Source: Doryteuthis pealeii
Taxonomy: Eukaryota > Mollusca > Cephalopoda > Myopsida > Loliginidae
Assembly: GCA_023376005.1 (NCBI GenBank)
Contig: CM042160.1
Coordinates: forward strand, 81,596,808-81,660,807
Direction: 5' to 3'
DNA length: 64,000 nucleotides
Shown: one piece after another, positions 1 to 10,160 of the stretch
Layout: every line of letters starts with the position of its first letter
Numbering within the stretch: the first letter of the stretch is position 1
Translations under genes and position numbers: made by a program
The notes under the pieces: generated by a model
What the model was told of the DNA's origin: nothing
The model's input: the letters and a program-made list of their open reading frames with translations, nothing else
Databases searched by the model: none

Positions 1-490
1 ATGCATGGTGGTGCATTTGTCCACAGCCAGCTTCAGTTGCCAGTCAGTGATCCATTGCTGCAATGTATCCAGGTCTGATTTCAAGAAAGATCTGCAGCGT
101 TCAGGATCTGTCTTTTTTATCTCAAGGTACAGCTTGATGTCATCAGCATACCTCAGTACTGTGGTATTCCTTAAGTTAGCATCTATATCATTGATATACG
201 CAACAAACAAAAGGGGGTCAAGAACTGAGCCCTGTGGTACCCCAGATGACATCTCATATGGTGAGGAGTGTTTCCCAAGAACTGTAACTACCTCTCTCCG
301 GTTGAGTATGAAGGACTTTAACCAGTTAAAAAGATCATCCTTCACCCCCATTGCAGAGAGTTTTGCCAAAAGTCTTCTGTGCGGCACAGAGTTGAAGGCC
401 TTTGCAATGTCAAGGTAGACAACGTCCACCCATGAGACACCATCAGTGATTCGGATGATGTCTTCTAGGAATAAGTTGATCACAACAGCT
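1..490 (-). pseudogene. Non-LTR retrotransposon reverse transcriptase fragment
   Basis: The minus strand reads as the palm region of a LINE reverse transcriptase. In order it shows a LDIAKAFNSVPH block, a SSGVPQGSVLDPLLF block and the catalytic YADDIKLY block, then a thumb-like stretch ending LAVDKCTTMH at the left window edge. The QFGF block that normally precedes these lies in another frame near 480-510, so at least one frameshift separates them. The piece is cut by the window on its 3' side and decays upstream. No endonuclease or zinc-knuckle domain is visible. The block order fits a Jockey/CR1-like clade, but the clade is not settled by this fragment. It is a dead copy, not a host gene. 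Confidence 0.85.
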
Positions 491-555
491 AGAGTTTGGG
501 GTAAATCCAAACTGGGTATTCAAAATTGTTTTTTAACTCAATTCTTTTAAACACA

Positions 556-964
556 TCTATTAATAATGGAGATTCGCTTCCGGTTTTTGTCTGTAACAAA
601 AACTGCGTCACTGCTTACGTCACATTACCCAACACATAATCCAACGTCATAACATAGAATAAATATACTCAAAATGTGAGCATGCAACGTTAGACAATCC
701 TCATTGTTTCAATAAATAGATGCCCAGTGTTATATATTTATATATAGATTGTTTTATTCTAATATAATATTTAAAGTTATCGGAACTATTTCCATTTCAA
801 ATTGTCTTTCTTTTTTTTTTATTACTCCTTTAATAAATTTGATGATTTTACATATTTATGGTACACACTCTATGATATTGAATTTTCAGCTCCCATCCCC
901 TCAGGCAATACCTTTCAAAAAATTATTTTTACATCGCTCGGAGGGTGTCTTTTTATTTTGCTAG
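556..964 (+). mobile_element. Non-autonomous Helitron, family B, copy 1
   Basis: This 409-bp element starts TCTATTAATAATGGAG after an A and ends CTAG before a T, the hallmark of Helitron insertion between A and T. A GC-rich block (CGCTCGGAGGG) lies just before the 3' end where the hairpin belongs, although pairing is imperfect here. Sister copies are at 35180-35605 and 36165-36571. No Rep/helicase reading frame is present, so it must be mobilised in trans. It sits just beside the decayed reverse transcriptase fragment. Confidence 0.75.
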
Positions 965-984
965 TATTTTTTAATTCCTCTTCT

Positions 985-1075
985 ATAGATGTGACCCTAA
1001 CAGGTACTACCACTCCAAGTCACAGTGGACCTGGGAGTAATGGCAATGAAGGGGTACTCCTTTGATTTACAACAA
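985..1075 (-). repeat. R1 repeat fragment
   Basis: A short piece of the R1 family, recognised by the block gaccctaacaggtactacc and the following gtggacctgggagtaatgg, which recur in the full copies at 11207-11810 and 61078-61668. Confidence 0.75.
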
Positions 1076-1124
1076 ACTGTTTCTTATTTCAATTTAAGGA
1101 ATGCTACAATTTAGGATAATGATG

Positions 1125-1172
1125 ACAACACAACGTTTCGGTCGCTGTATCCTCCGGCCTTCATCAGTTGTA
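1125..1172 (-). ncRNA. Decayed hammerhead ribozyme-like core
   Basis: On the minus strand CUGAUGA is followed by a GG...CC hairpin and then CGAAAC, the spacing of a hammerhead core. A GUC triplet follows, but the flanks do not pair to make stem I, so cleavage is doubtful. It resembles the Penelope-like tail at 28.1-28.7 kb and is probably a relic. Confidence 0.4.
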
Positions 1173-2684
1173 ACCTGTGCATCCTAGTATAGTAACAACC
1201 CAACCATCACTTTTTAAACAAATACATTGAACAAAATAAAATTGTTGGGTCAGTAAAATGGTAAGTCTGGGTGGGCATAAGTCCAAAATGAGTTATCTTC
1301 CCTTGCTGCGGTTCGTTCGCCGATAAGTGGCGTTGGTTTTTGGCCACAAGCCGAGAAATCTGAATTCCTGCCTTTTCCTCACAGGCCGGCAACAAGTTAA
1401 CATGGGTTAGGTGACTGACGCCTCTGCCCCTTAGGTGGGGGGCTTCATCCCCCAACCAGCTACCAGTAAGTGACATTCCCTGCAATACAAGTCGTACACC
1501 TATTTCCTCATAATAAGTTTATGTATCTTTGTTTCAAATGTATATCCATCTCTTACGGAATAAATATTATTCTTGTTTACGCATTTGTTGGAATGTTTGT
1601 ATGTACACACTTGTACCCACATTGGGAGGTTACGTTGAGCCTTCCAACATTAATATAACTTCCTCACATGTTACAAAATAATAAAAATTAATAGAAAGTA
1701 GAAAATCTGATAAATAAAACTTCTTTTAGAAAAAAAAGATATGTCAGGGTTTTGTAATTTGCTTGAAGCATTGTGTTTATATTGGTTTGTTGGTTGGTTT
1801 TGAAGGCTATCACAATTAATAGTAATCTTCTGTGGAAGGGATTTTTTATCCCAAAATATTAAGAATTGAGAATAAATCACAGGTTAACAAACAACACCAT
1901 AGTTACCTTATTTTTTCTTTACACTTGCATTGTAGGATAGCCTTCAAAAGCAACCGCCAAACCAAAGATATATCACTTTAAAATGTTTGCTATCCCTCGA
2001 GATGTGAGAAAGGACAGAGTCTAGGCAAATCAAAACAAACAGGTTTAATGTCTCAATCGAGAGAGTGAAAATAAAGGAACAGGTGAGAGGGAAAGGTGTT
2101 TTTCGTGGTGGTCAGGGTCACTTGAATGCTTTCTCCTTGGGGGACCAATGATCGGTGTTTGTGCACAGGTAAAACGTCAGTTGGTTGGTCAACAGGATAA
2201 TGATAAAAAAATACAAACATAATTCATTTTATTTGTCTGTATTTTCTTTAGATGATGCTTGGTTTGGTTTTGTCTTACGGCATATAAACCCTGTGGGTTA
2301 TTTAATGCCAAATCTTTGTATATATTATTTGTATGGGAATAGTTTGTAGGTGTTGTAAAGAGAAGTAACCCTCACGTATGCAAATGAGATACATATAAAG
2401 GTACAACAGAGGATTAGCTCAGTGTGATGCAAGTTGATCTCCAACCACGAACATTGTTTCGTATTCTCAGATTGCAAACACACGTGACAACTTTCCAAGA
2501 TAAGTAATCTTACCAAGAGACTTTTTTACCTTGCCGACCGAAAGCCGTTTTATTTTGTTATTTGTATTATTTGTAATAAATTATTATTACAACCACTCAA
2601 CCTTCTCGTTTATGTATTTCCAAGACATAACAGTAGGTAAATAGTTCATTTTTAAACAAAAGAGTGAGAGACAACAGTTGGTAA
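1173..2684. other. Intergenic, no gene recognised
   Basis: No conserved reading frame is seen. A GC-richer block at about 1290-1480 looks like an old repeat but matches nothing else here. Two short inverted pieces built on a GGCTATC motif, near 1795-1812 and 1932-1950, hint at a small decayed MITE. Confidence 0.4.
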
Positions 2685-2926
2685 TTAACTCTTAACATCC
2701 TGTTGAGAATTTTCTAAGTCCAGTGCCCGATTCCTATAAGGTTTTATCAAAAAATGGCTAAAAATGACCTTTTCATTTAAAGTTACCTGTTATTTCCCTT
2801 AAATCAAAGACTTCTAAATATGTTTAATATTACATTTAAACAAAGACTATCATTTGAGATAGATTAGAAAAATGAATGTGACTTCCAGATGGGTGGAATG
2901 AGGTGGTATAGGACTTTAAGAGTTAA
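2685..2926 (+). mobile_element. MITE M1 with TTAA ends
   Basis: This 242-bp element is bounded by TTAACTCTTAA at the left and its near complement TTAAGAGTTAA at the right. The same body recurs reversed at 41410-41777. TTAA at both ends recalls piggyBac-type insertion, but no transposase is present and the superfamily is inferred. Confidence 0.65.
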
Positions 2927-2937
2927 GCAGTGCATGA

Positions 2938-3164
2938 GATGTAATTGGCTGGTCATATCAAGCCCTAGTACCTATATGATTGTCCCGACCCTATTAACCT
3001 CATGACAAGACCCCAACCCTTTTTATCAGATATATGCTAGAAGTCCATGACATATAACACTACACTTTGGCCCTTACTTGGTCTAGATGGGTGGTTGGAC
3101 AGGTTCCCCTCTGATCACATCATTCTGGTCGGGTGGAATGAGGCGGTATAGGACGTTAAGAGTT
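2938..3164 (+). repeat. R1 fragment followed by an M1 end
   Basis: The blocks caagccctagtacctatatg and ctttggcccttactt are characteristic of the central part of R1. The last 30 bases (ggaatgaggcggtatagga up to gttaa) copy the right end of MITE M1, so two repeats are fused or nested here. Confidence 0.65.
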
Positions 3165-3204
3165 AATTCTGCTTTACAGGTGTATTTTTATGGAAATTAT
3201 TTTA

Positions 3205-3690
3205 AACCATAGACTGGGACCCTAACAAGTACTACCACTCCGGGCTAGGGTGGACCTGGGAATAATGGCGATAAAAGGGCACTCCACACTCCCCAGACCT
3301 CCACAAAAAAAAAAACAACACCACTAGAGGCAGTTTAACGTCATACCCAGGACACCATAACCCCTAGTCATCGCCTTCTAGCATATATATGATAAAAAGG
3401 GTTGGAGCTTGCCATAAGGGCAATGGGGTCAGGACAATCATATAGATGCTAGGGCTTGACTTGACCAGCCAATTGATTAGAGTGAGCCTTCCATGTCATC
3501 TATCTAGCTTAAGTAAGGGCTAAAGTGGAATGTTGCATGTTATGGACTGCTCAGCCACCAGGGTTCTGTCCTTAAGCATCACAGGTCGTCACCCATGTCC
3601 AACAGGTTGCCCCATTGGGGGGGGGGGATTTTAGCCCTATGTAGAGGTGCAGTCAGAGTATTCTACAGCCCCAGCCAAGAGGGCAGCATT
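3205..3690 (-). repeat. R1 repeat, diverged copy
   Basis: Nearly the whole R1 body is present in reverse orientation, from the gggaccctaacaagtactacc block to the gcagtcagag and ccccagccaagagggc blocks at the R1 5' end. A run of G at 3616-3627 and several indels mark it as older than the 11.2-kb and 61-kb copies. Confidence 0.8.
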
Positions 3691-3959
3691 CATTTTGATT
3701 TCTATATATCAGATTGATCGATTTTAGCAGTATACTAGTCAAAACGTGATCCATTGGGTCTCCCATTGAGCTCTGGGTAGATAATTAAGATTAGGGAAAA
3801 GTTAGTTTGCAAAGCGAATTGAATTTTTAAAAAACAAATACGGCCATACAAAACATTAAAATCATTTTGTAAGATTTCTAAGAAAGGGAATGTTTGACCT
3901 AATTTAAGCTACAGGTGGCTGCTTATGAAATTTAACATACAAATACATTTCAAATTCTC

Positions 3960-3962
3960 CCA

Positions 3963-3999
<37 letters not shown>

Positions 4000-4003
4000 C
4001 TCC
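3960..4003. repeat. (CT)n/(TA)n microsatellite
   Basis: A short CT run passes directly into a TA run. Confidence 0.9.
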
Positions 4004-4181
4004 CCAAAAAACTAACATATATAACGAGGAGGTAATTAAGCCTCGAACCCCAATCTCACTCAGAACATTGACTTACTGGAAACTGTTCAGAGATATACAA
4101 CAAAGTGAATACCTTTCATCAGGCATCTACCCTTCTCTGAACACCTTTAAAAGGGTCAGGGTTGGGTTTATTGTCTGGTAC

Positions 4182-4536
4182 AAGGTATCATACAAGTGTT
4201 TTATGGGGGGGGGGAGAAGAGATCAAGTGGGTGGGTTAGTGTTTGTGAGGAAAGCATTTGATTGGTCAGACGGGAATCATTGGAAAGGAAGGGAAGGAAA
4301 TCGAAAGAGAAGAGAGGGGATATGCAGAGTGATAGTGGAAAAAAAACCCAAAAAAACCTATCACTCTGCATATCCCCTCTCTTCTCTTTCGATTTCCTTC
4401 CCTTCCTTTCCAATGATTCCCGTCTGACCAATCAAATGCTTTCCTCACAAACACTAACCCACCCACTTGATCTCTTCTCCCATCCACCCCCCTCCCGTCC
4501 ACTTCCCCCTCTATAAAGTACTTGTATGATACCTTT
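4182..4536. repeat. Long inverted repeat (foldback), arms about 130-160 bp
   Basis: The arms match almost base for base from about 4214-4335 and 4358-4480 around a short A/C-rich loop centred near 4346. Pairing continues outward to aaggtatcatacaag at 4182 and its complement ending at 4536. The transcript of either strand would form one long hairpin. The right flank carries a TATAAAG box-like string and then a hammerhead-like block. This resembles the inverted terminal structure of Penelope-like elements seen elsewhere in the window, but no coding part is attached. Confidence 0.85.
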
Positions 4537-4672
4537 GATAATCAATAAAATAACTGATGATGCTGAGCTCAAAGCTCTAGCGAAATATATCCTACATACG
4601 TTTGTCTGAGTTTTTTCCTTTTGTTCCTCATATCTCTACTACATTCTGTCGGATTTATTCCAATCCTCTTTC

Positions 4673-4675
<3 letters not shown>

Positions 4676-4709
<34 letters not shown>
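4676..4709. repeat. (TA)n microsatellite
   Basis: Uninterrupted TA run between the foldback element and a SINE body. Confidence 0.9.
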
Positions 4710-4710
<1 letters not shown>

Positions 4711-4711
<1 letters not shown>

Positions 4712-4822
4712 CAAATCCTGGGTAAGGCTGTTTGCATTTCACATAGCGCTAATACCCTTGAGAAAGGTATGAATCCATATATTCTCCCTCCAGCTATGGG
4801 TTAAATAGTAGGGCAGACTGGG
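4711..4822 (+). repeat. SINE S2, head-truncated copy
   Basis: It begins at the B-box-like gttcaaatcctggg of the tRNA-related head and continues through the S2 body blocks catttcacatagcgctaata, cccttgagaaaggtatgaa and ctatgggttaaatagta. The A-box half is lost at the TA run. Confidence 0.7.
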
Positions 4823-4836
4823 CTCTTTAACCTATA

Positions 4837-4837
<1 letters not shown>

Positions 4838-4901
<64 letters not shown>
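4838..4901. repeat. (CA)n(TA)n compound microsatellite
   Basis: A CA run changes directly into a TA run. Confidence 0.9.
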
Positions 4902-5172
4902 AATCCCTCTGCACAAGTAGGTTGTGACAAAAGGTCAATTTCTTATTTAACAGGTTTGAATTCAGAGTTTTCCTTCTCCTAGGCTCGTTCCCAAGCCAAG
5001 GTTATAGAGCCCAGTCTGCCTTACTATTTACTCATACCTGAAGAGAGAGTAGTTAGATGCATACCTTTCCCAAGGGTATTAACGCTATGTGAAATGCAAA
5101 CAGGATTTGAACGGATCAACATGTCCATTTCCTATGACTCTAACCATTACACCAAGCGCTTCCACAAAACCA
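4902..5172 (-). repeat. SINE S2, near full-length, tRNA-derived
   Basis: Read on the minus strand the head is gcgcttggtgtaatggttag followed by gttcaaatcc, good pol III A-box and B-box matches in tRNA-like spacing. The body (acccttgggaaaggtatg and following) is shared with copies at 4711, 34.4-34.9 kb, 42.8 kb and 57.8 kb. About 270 bp. Confidence 0.75.
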
Positions 5173-5952
5173 TAAACCGCATATGTAGAACCTTTAAAAA
5201 TTCTATAGAACCAATCTTCATTTTGTAAACATCTTTGAACGATAAATAAAATCAGCAGAAAGTCTATTTCTCATACGCAACTTACAAAAAAGGTCGAGAA
5301 AAAATTTTAAAACATCAAATTCTTTTCCTTCGTCGTTTTTAAAACTGAGAGCTAAAGGGAAAGAACTCATTTACTTTAAACAGAGTTATTTCCCCTTGCT
5401 AATAAATGCTTGTTACTTGAATTTTTTTAAAATTTCCTTAATATGTACTTCCTCCTCAAATTCGATCTTTTCACTGACTTGATCATTGTTTTTGTTTGTT
5501 TTGTCTGTTTTTGTTTTTCTTTTCCTATAAACCCATTTGATTGCTATTTTTCAAGTGGACCCCCATAGCCATTTAATGTTTAAAAGTATTATTGTATTTT
5601 TATAATTGAATATTATAAGGAATTGTATTAAAAAAATTGTTAAAATATTTTGTGTATTGTAAAAGTATGACTAATTTATTGCACGTAAACTAAAAAAACT
5701 AATTAAATTTTATGGAAAATGAATGTTTACTTATAAAATAAGTCATAAATATACAAGGATATATAAAAAAGAAAAAAAAAAGATACTAATTTATTATGAA
5801 CCTGGAGGTTGATAATGATCTGTTCCAACATAATTAGTGATAATCGAAGATCACATATTTGGCATTAAATGACCCATGAAGATTGATATGCCATTAAAAA
5901 AAGAAACCAAATCTAAACCTTGGGGGAAGGTATGAACCCCAAATCCCTCCAG
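5173..5952. other. Intergenic, AT-rich; SINE tail at its end
   Basis: Nothing coding is seen. From about 5855 the sequence carries the shared SINE 3' tail (cattaaatgacccatgaa, then gatatgccattaaa) followed by a piece of S2 body. Confidence 0.45.
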
Positions 5953-6171
5953 TGGTTATTTCCTATAACTCCAACCTAAAAAAGGGGAACCACTCTGATC
6001 GACTGATAAATTATTTATTTATTTATTGATCTACTAGGAAAAAAGAAGATGGGGTTAGGGTTAGGGTTAGGGGTTAGGGTTAGAGTTTAGGGTTGGTTTA
6101 ATGGGAAAATTAACAGATAAAATTCATTCAGAGTGGTTCCCCTTTTTTAGGTTGGGGTTATAGGAAATAAC
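5953..6171. mobile_element. hAT-like MITE with 8-bp target duplication
   Basis: The 219-bp element has about 45-bp terminal inverted repeats beginning (T)GGTTATTTCCTATAAC. It interrupts an S2 SINE and is flanked by ccctccag at 5945-5952 and 6172-6179, a 7-8 bp target duplication as made by hAT transposases. There is no transposase frame. Its loop carries a run of telomere-like repeats. Confidence 0.8.
6053..6096 (+). repeat. Interstitial TTAGGG-type repeats
   Basis: Six to seven units of TTAGGG, two of them imperfect, lie inside the loop of the hAT-like MITE. TTAGGG is the usual telomere unit of molluscs and many animals, but this copy is internal. Confidence 0.85.
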
Positions 6172-6339
6172 CCCTCCAGCTATGAGTTAAATAGTACAAC
6201 TACTCTTCTTTGAGATTAAATAACCCATGAAGGTTGATATGCCATTAAACAAAGAAACCAAACCTAACCAAACCAAATCTATTCAGGCCGCATCCAATCA
6301 ATCGACTGTCCTCAGCACCTATATGATTGTCCCAACCAA

Positions 6340-6640
6340 ATTCTTCAAATTGTTCTTATGGCTGTAGAATAATCATACTAATTTCCAATTACCGTTGAAT
6401 TGGTAAGACAAGGCAACAAGTAGCCATAACTGAATATGGATCTAATCTTGTTGCAATCCTACTGCAGAATGCCAAAGTATTTATGAAGCCTCATAACATC
6501 ATAGAAATCAAGCAGCCAATCAGGACTCAAGGAATGGAATCACCCAAATACATGAGTGGACTATTCTTGAGTTCCATAAGCACCAGCTGTCTTGGGATTC
6601 AGTTGTGCTTAGCCAAACCAACAGTATACTGACTGACTGA
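6340..6640 (-). repeat. Promoter-bearing dispersed repeat (LTR-like)
   Basis: On the minus strand this copy reads from tatactgttggtttggc through ctgattggctgcttg (reverse CCAAT box) and a TATA-like cataaatac to gccttgtcttaccaattc. Related copies are at 37.64, 39.14-39.49, 43.44 and 56.26 kb. CCAAT plus TATA boxes at fixed spacing suggest a retroelement promoter region such as a solo LTR; that assignment is inferred. Confidence 0.55.
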
Positions 6641-6649
6641 CTTCAATAA

Positions 6650-7330
6650 TGGCAAACAGCCACCCCTTTTTATCATATAGGTGCTAGAATGCTGTAGCCG
6701 AGGGACAACCACCAATATTTATTAATACACATGAAGTTAATGAAACTTATTTCTACCAATTTATTGATACTCATTAATTAACAAGAAAAATACCCTCCCC
6801 CAAAATAACTCCTCCATTATCTGGCTCTTTGCTGTACCCATTTGTGTGCATGTAGGTTACAAGTGTTACATATTTCATAAGCAATTTATAAATTATGAAT
6901 GTACCTGTAGTTAGAATTTGGAATTAAGGTCCACTAGACTTAGGATGATGGGGTCCATGGAAAATTACCAGACAGTTATGGACAGGTAATAACCTTTTGA
7001 TTTCACCCCTTGAAAGCGTGCGATTGGACGCTGTGAGAATAAGTTTTAGTTAGCAGATGCAACACAGATTTCAGAACGGGTGGACCTGTGGTTCACCACT
7101 CTGGTCCATCTCCCCCGATGGCAGAATCAAATGGGCAGGGTTGTGAAATAAAGCTTGATCAAGTCTTGTTTGTTAATTTAATATTATAAATCATGACCAG
7201 CCCAGCATGAAGAAAAATCAACAGAAAGAAGAAAACCCTTAACAGAAGCTCACTAGAACAAAAGAAGATGGCCGACAAGTCAACAAGCAGAATGTACAAA
7301 GTAAGACCATTATCATCTATCAACTATCAT
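6650..7330. other. Intergenic, no gene recognised
   Basis: Apart from a small R1-like scrap near 6660-6700 (cccctttttatcatataggtg) nothing is recognised. Confidence 0.4.
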
Positions 7331-7334
7331 ATCA

Positions 7335-7339
7335 TCTAA

Positions 7340-7381
<42 letters not shown>

Positions 7382-7408
7382 CTCTTCTTCTCTCTCTTCT
7401 CTCTTCTC

Positions 7409-7472
<64 letters not shown>

Positions 7473-7514
7473 TCTCTCTCTCTCTTTCTTTCTCTCTCTC
7501 TCTCTCTCTCTCAT

Positions 7515-7595
<81 letters not shown>
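7335..7595. repeat. (CT)n/(GA)n microsatellite, about 260 bp
   Basis: A nearly pure polypyrimidine tract on the + strand with occasional TTT interruptions. Long mirror-symmetric CT tracts can form H-DNA. The open frame through it encodes only R/E repeats and is not a gene. Confidence 0.95.
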
Positions 7596-7704
7596 GTTAT
7601 ATACACCTGAGAAAGGGATATATAACACAAGCTTTTGAGTAAGAGTAAATTAGAAACATGGCTGAAAACAGATTCAATGAGGTAAGATGAAGGAAAACTG
7701 TAAC

Positions 7705-7950
7705 ATCTATATATTAATATTCTTGTTTCTTAATCTTCTGACTGTTATCATCCTGCAACCCCCTCTGGTTAAAAATGAGACCACCCAAATCACCCAAGAT
7801 GAAATGCAAAAATGTAAATCCTGGTTATTTTTTATGAGTGTTGTCACCTGTGCTAAATAATGGATCATTCTGTTTATATCATAAAGAAAGAAAGGGAAGA
7901 AAAAGGATATGCTACACAGAAAAAATATAATAAGAAAGAAAGAAAGAAAT
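7705..7950 (+). repeat. Dispersed repeat pair, copy 1
   Basis: About 245 bp match 44575-44830 (for example cctctggttaaaaatgagac and tgagtgttgtcac). Both copies end in GA/AAG-rich DNA. The family is not recognised. Confidence 0.7.
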
Positions 7951-8027
7951 AGAGTAGGGGAATAATTGCATTATTCATTCCTGCAATTGCCTGTAATTAA
8001 TCAATATCTTGATTAATTTGTCACAAT

Positions 8028-8068
8028 TAACCTTGAAGATCCTTTATGGTGAAACTTGAGTTGGTTAT
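8028..8068 (+). ncRNA. Decayed hammerhead ribozyme of the 25-kb type
   Basis: The sequence follows the pattern of the motifs at 25097 and 25595 (AACC, GAAGA, a short hairpin, GAAAC, then GGTTA), but the invariant C3 of the core is T. The preceding aatcaatatcttgattaat is also shared with the palindrome at 24.9-25.2 kb. Confidence 0.5.
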
Positions 8069-8218
8069 TTCTATAACCACCTTAATACTAAATCTGCTCT
8101 ACTAAAATAATGAGCACTTTATAGTCATTATAACACTGTCTTATTTGGTTAATATTTGTATCTACCGTCAATATTGCAATTAACTTGATATTTTATTTCC
8201 TGGTAGGTCATTTCCTTT

Positions 8219-8220
<2 letters not shown>

Positions 8221-8270
<50 letters not shown>
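8221..8270. repeat. (TA)n microsatellite
   Basis: Uninterrupted TA run just 5' of the Penelope-like element. Confidence 0.95.
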
Positions 8271-8273
<3 letters not shown>

Positions 8274-8479
8274 CATTCTGCATTATAAGTACACAAGGAT
8301 TCAGCATCCAATATTTTTGCAGTGTATAGTTTTCCTATATTTTTGGCAACACAGAATGATCTAGAGCTTCCTTTTTGTAGTTGTGTAAATGTGACATGTT
8401 TATGATCTCTTAGAGAAATATTATCTATGAAATGTGAGTCCATTGCAATATTGCCATGTATGTGCCTGGACTCTGTTCT

Positions 8480-9315
8480 TCTTCCACCTTATACACACCC
8501 AACAATATCTATATTTCAAAAGCCACCACCCCAAAAACTGCATAAAAACCATCACTTACACACTTGCACGTAGGATATACACCATAGTCACAGACAAAAA
8601 CCTCCAACAAATCCGTCTAAAAGAATTACATAAAACCCTCCTCCAAAGAGGCTACCCCACAACACTAATTAACAAGGGATTCGAATTAGCGGGAAAAAGC
8701 AACTACGAACCCCTAAAAAACACAACAACAAACAACACCTAACATATGTTTCAACATATAACAAAAACAACCCAGAACTTTTCACAAATATACTACACCA
8801 ACTCGAAAACAATGAAAAAATTAAAACCATATTAAATGGAGCAAAAATAATTAAGAGCAAAAGACAATCAAAAAGTCTTAAACAAATACTTACTTCATCC
8901 AAATTTGGAATACACACTACACAGGGGGTCTCAAAATGCAGAAACAGAAAATGTGGAGTATGTAACATAATCATAGAGGGAACATCCTGTACATTCAAAA
9001 ACCCTCATACTATATTCAAAATAAATAGAAATTTAGACTGCACCTCGAAAAATGTCATTTATATAATAGAATGTACAAATTGCAAGAAAATATACATTGG
9101 ATGCACTTCATTACTGAACAATAGAATCTCCCTACACAAAAGCAATATTAAACTAACAAACAATAGAAATCTATATATGTATCAAAACATATCCATGAAT
9201 GTAATCAGGGACATTTTAAAGTGATGCCAATATACCAAACTGATGACTATACGCTACTCCTAATTAAAGAAAAACATTTCATAGACAAATACAAACCTGA
9301 ACTAAATCAGACTTA
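8480..9315 (+). pseudogene. Penelope-like retroelement, 3' coding part with GIY-YIG endonuclease
   Basis: Three + frames joined by two frameshifts (near 8740 and near 9195) read as the C-terminal part of a Penelope-like element. First comes the end of the reverse transcriptase (FKSHHPKNCIK, YTLARRIYTIV, LLQRGYP). Next is a Cys-rich linker CRNRKCGVCNI and then a GIY-YIG-type nuclease core with VIYIIECTNCKKIYIG. The last frame carries KEKHFIDKYKPELNQT and stops at 9315. The catalytic reverse transcriptase palm is missing, so the copy is 5'-truncated, beginning just after a TA tract. A hammerhead ribozyme follows about 670 bp downstream, the arrangement known for these elements. It is inactive but not very old. 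Confidence 0.85.
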
Positions 9316-9984
9316 ACCACACACACAACAATAACTTTATCTACATAATAGAACACAGAAACTATGAAATGTATGTAAATGCATACAAAATACACCCAAC
9401 ACAACCATAAACAGAGACACACATACATAGGAACACACACACAAAAAAAAAAAAAAACACACTAGAACACACAACTAAACTGAACTTAAACAAACACACT
9501 TATACATACACACACAACAATAACAGCAACTTTACTACACAAACATATGAACCACATAATGAAATACGCAAATTATGTAATATAACATATATATGTATGT
9601 AGGTGTATTTGTATACATATATATGCATGTATGTATATATAGTATCCAATTACCGCTTTAACTTTTCCATCGCAGTAGCATCAGTAAATAATTCAAAAGT
9701 GCTCAATATATTAAAAACACAGAATAGTAACTACTTTTACTAAACATTATTTATAACTATAATTAAATTGATATCAATATTGAAGATAGAATTGAGGAAT
9801 GAGTGCACGTGTGGAATGTTACATCATTTTTTTCTCAATTTTTATGCACAAATCACACGCAAGGATTGAGAAAAATAACGTAGCATTCAACCGTTATTAC
9901 ACAACCATTATAATCAAAAAGTAAGTTACAAAAACACACACAACCTATCAAATATCGGACATATTCTACCAAAATAATAATTCA
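9316..9984 (+). repeat. Penelope-like element 3' untranslated region
   Basis: A/C-rich non-coding tail between the coding remains and the ribozyme. The stretch 9645-9740 (agtatccaattaccgctt and following) recurs at 25170-25270 next to the ribozyme palindromes, tying the two loci to related elements. A short inverted repeat lies at 9815-9900. Confidence 0.6.
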
Positions 9985-10024
9985 ATGCCTGAAGAAGACA
10001 ACAGATCTGAAACACGTGTCGCAT
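9985..10024 (+). ncRNA. Hammerhead ribozyme, minimal type I
   Basis: Stem I is AUGC (9985-9988) with GCAU (10021-10024). The core CUGAAGA is at 9989-9995. Stem II is AGA/UCU with a 7-nt loop. GAA starts at 10009, and a very short stem III with an ACGU loop ends in the cleavage triplet GUC, cleaving after C10020. All invariant core bases are present. Such minimal hammerheads with tiny stem III are known from Penelope-like elements and often work as dimers. An AATAAAATT string follows at about 10035. Confidence 0.75.
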
Positions 10025-10123
10025 ATGTAAGTTAATAAAATTAAAAAAAAAAAAACATAATCCTTTTTGCAAACCTTCTTTTTTATGAAATATCTATTTT
10101 TCTCCTGTTGGACCCATAACAAC

Positions 10124-10160
<37 letters not shown>

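Noticed and set aside
4552..4604. Intact hammerhead ribozyme
   Set aside because: CUGAUGA, a hairpin and GAAA are there, but no stem III with a UH site and no stem I pairing were found; kept only as a weak observation.
7347..7628. 93-codon open frame rich in Arg and Glu
   Set aside because: Translation of a (GA)n microsatellite.
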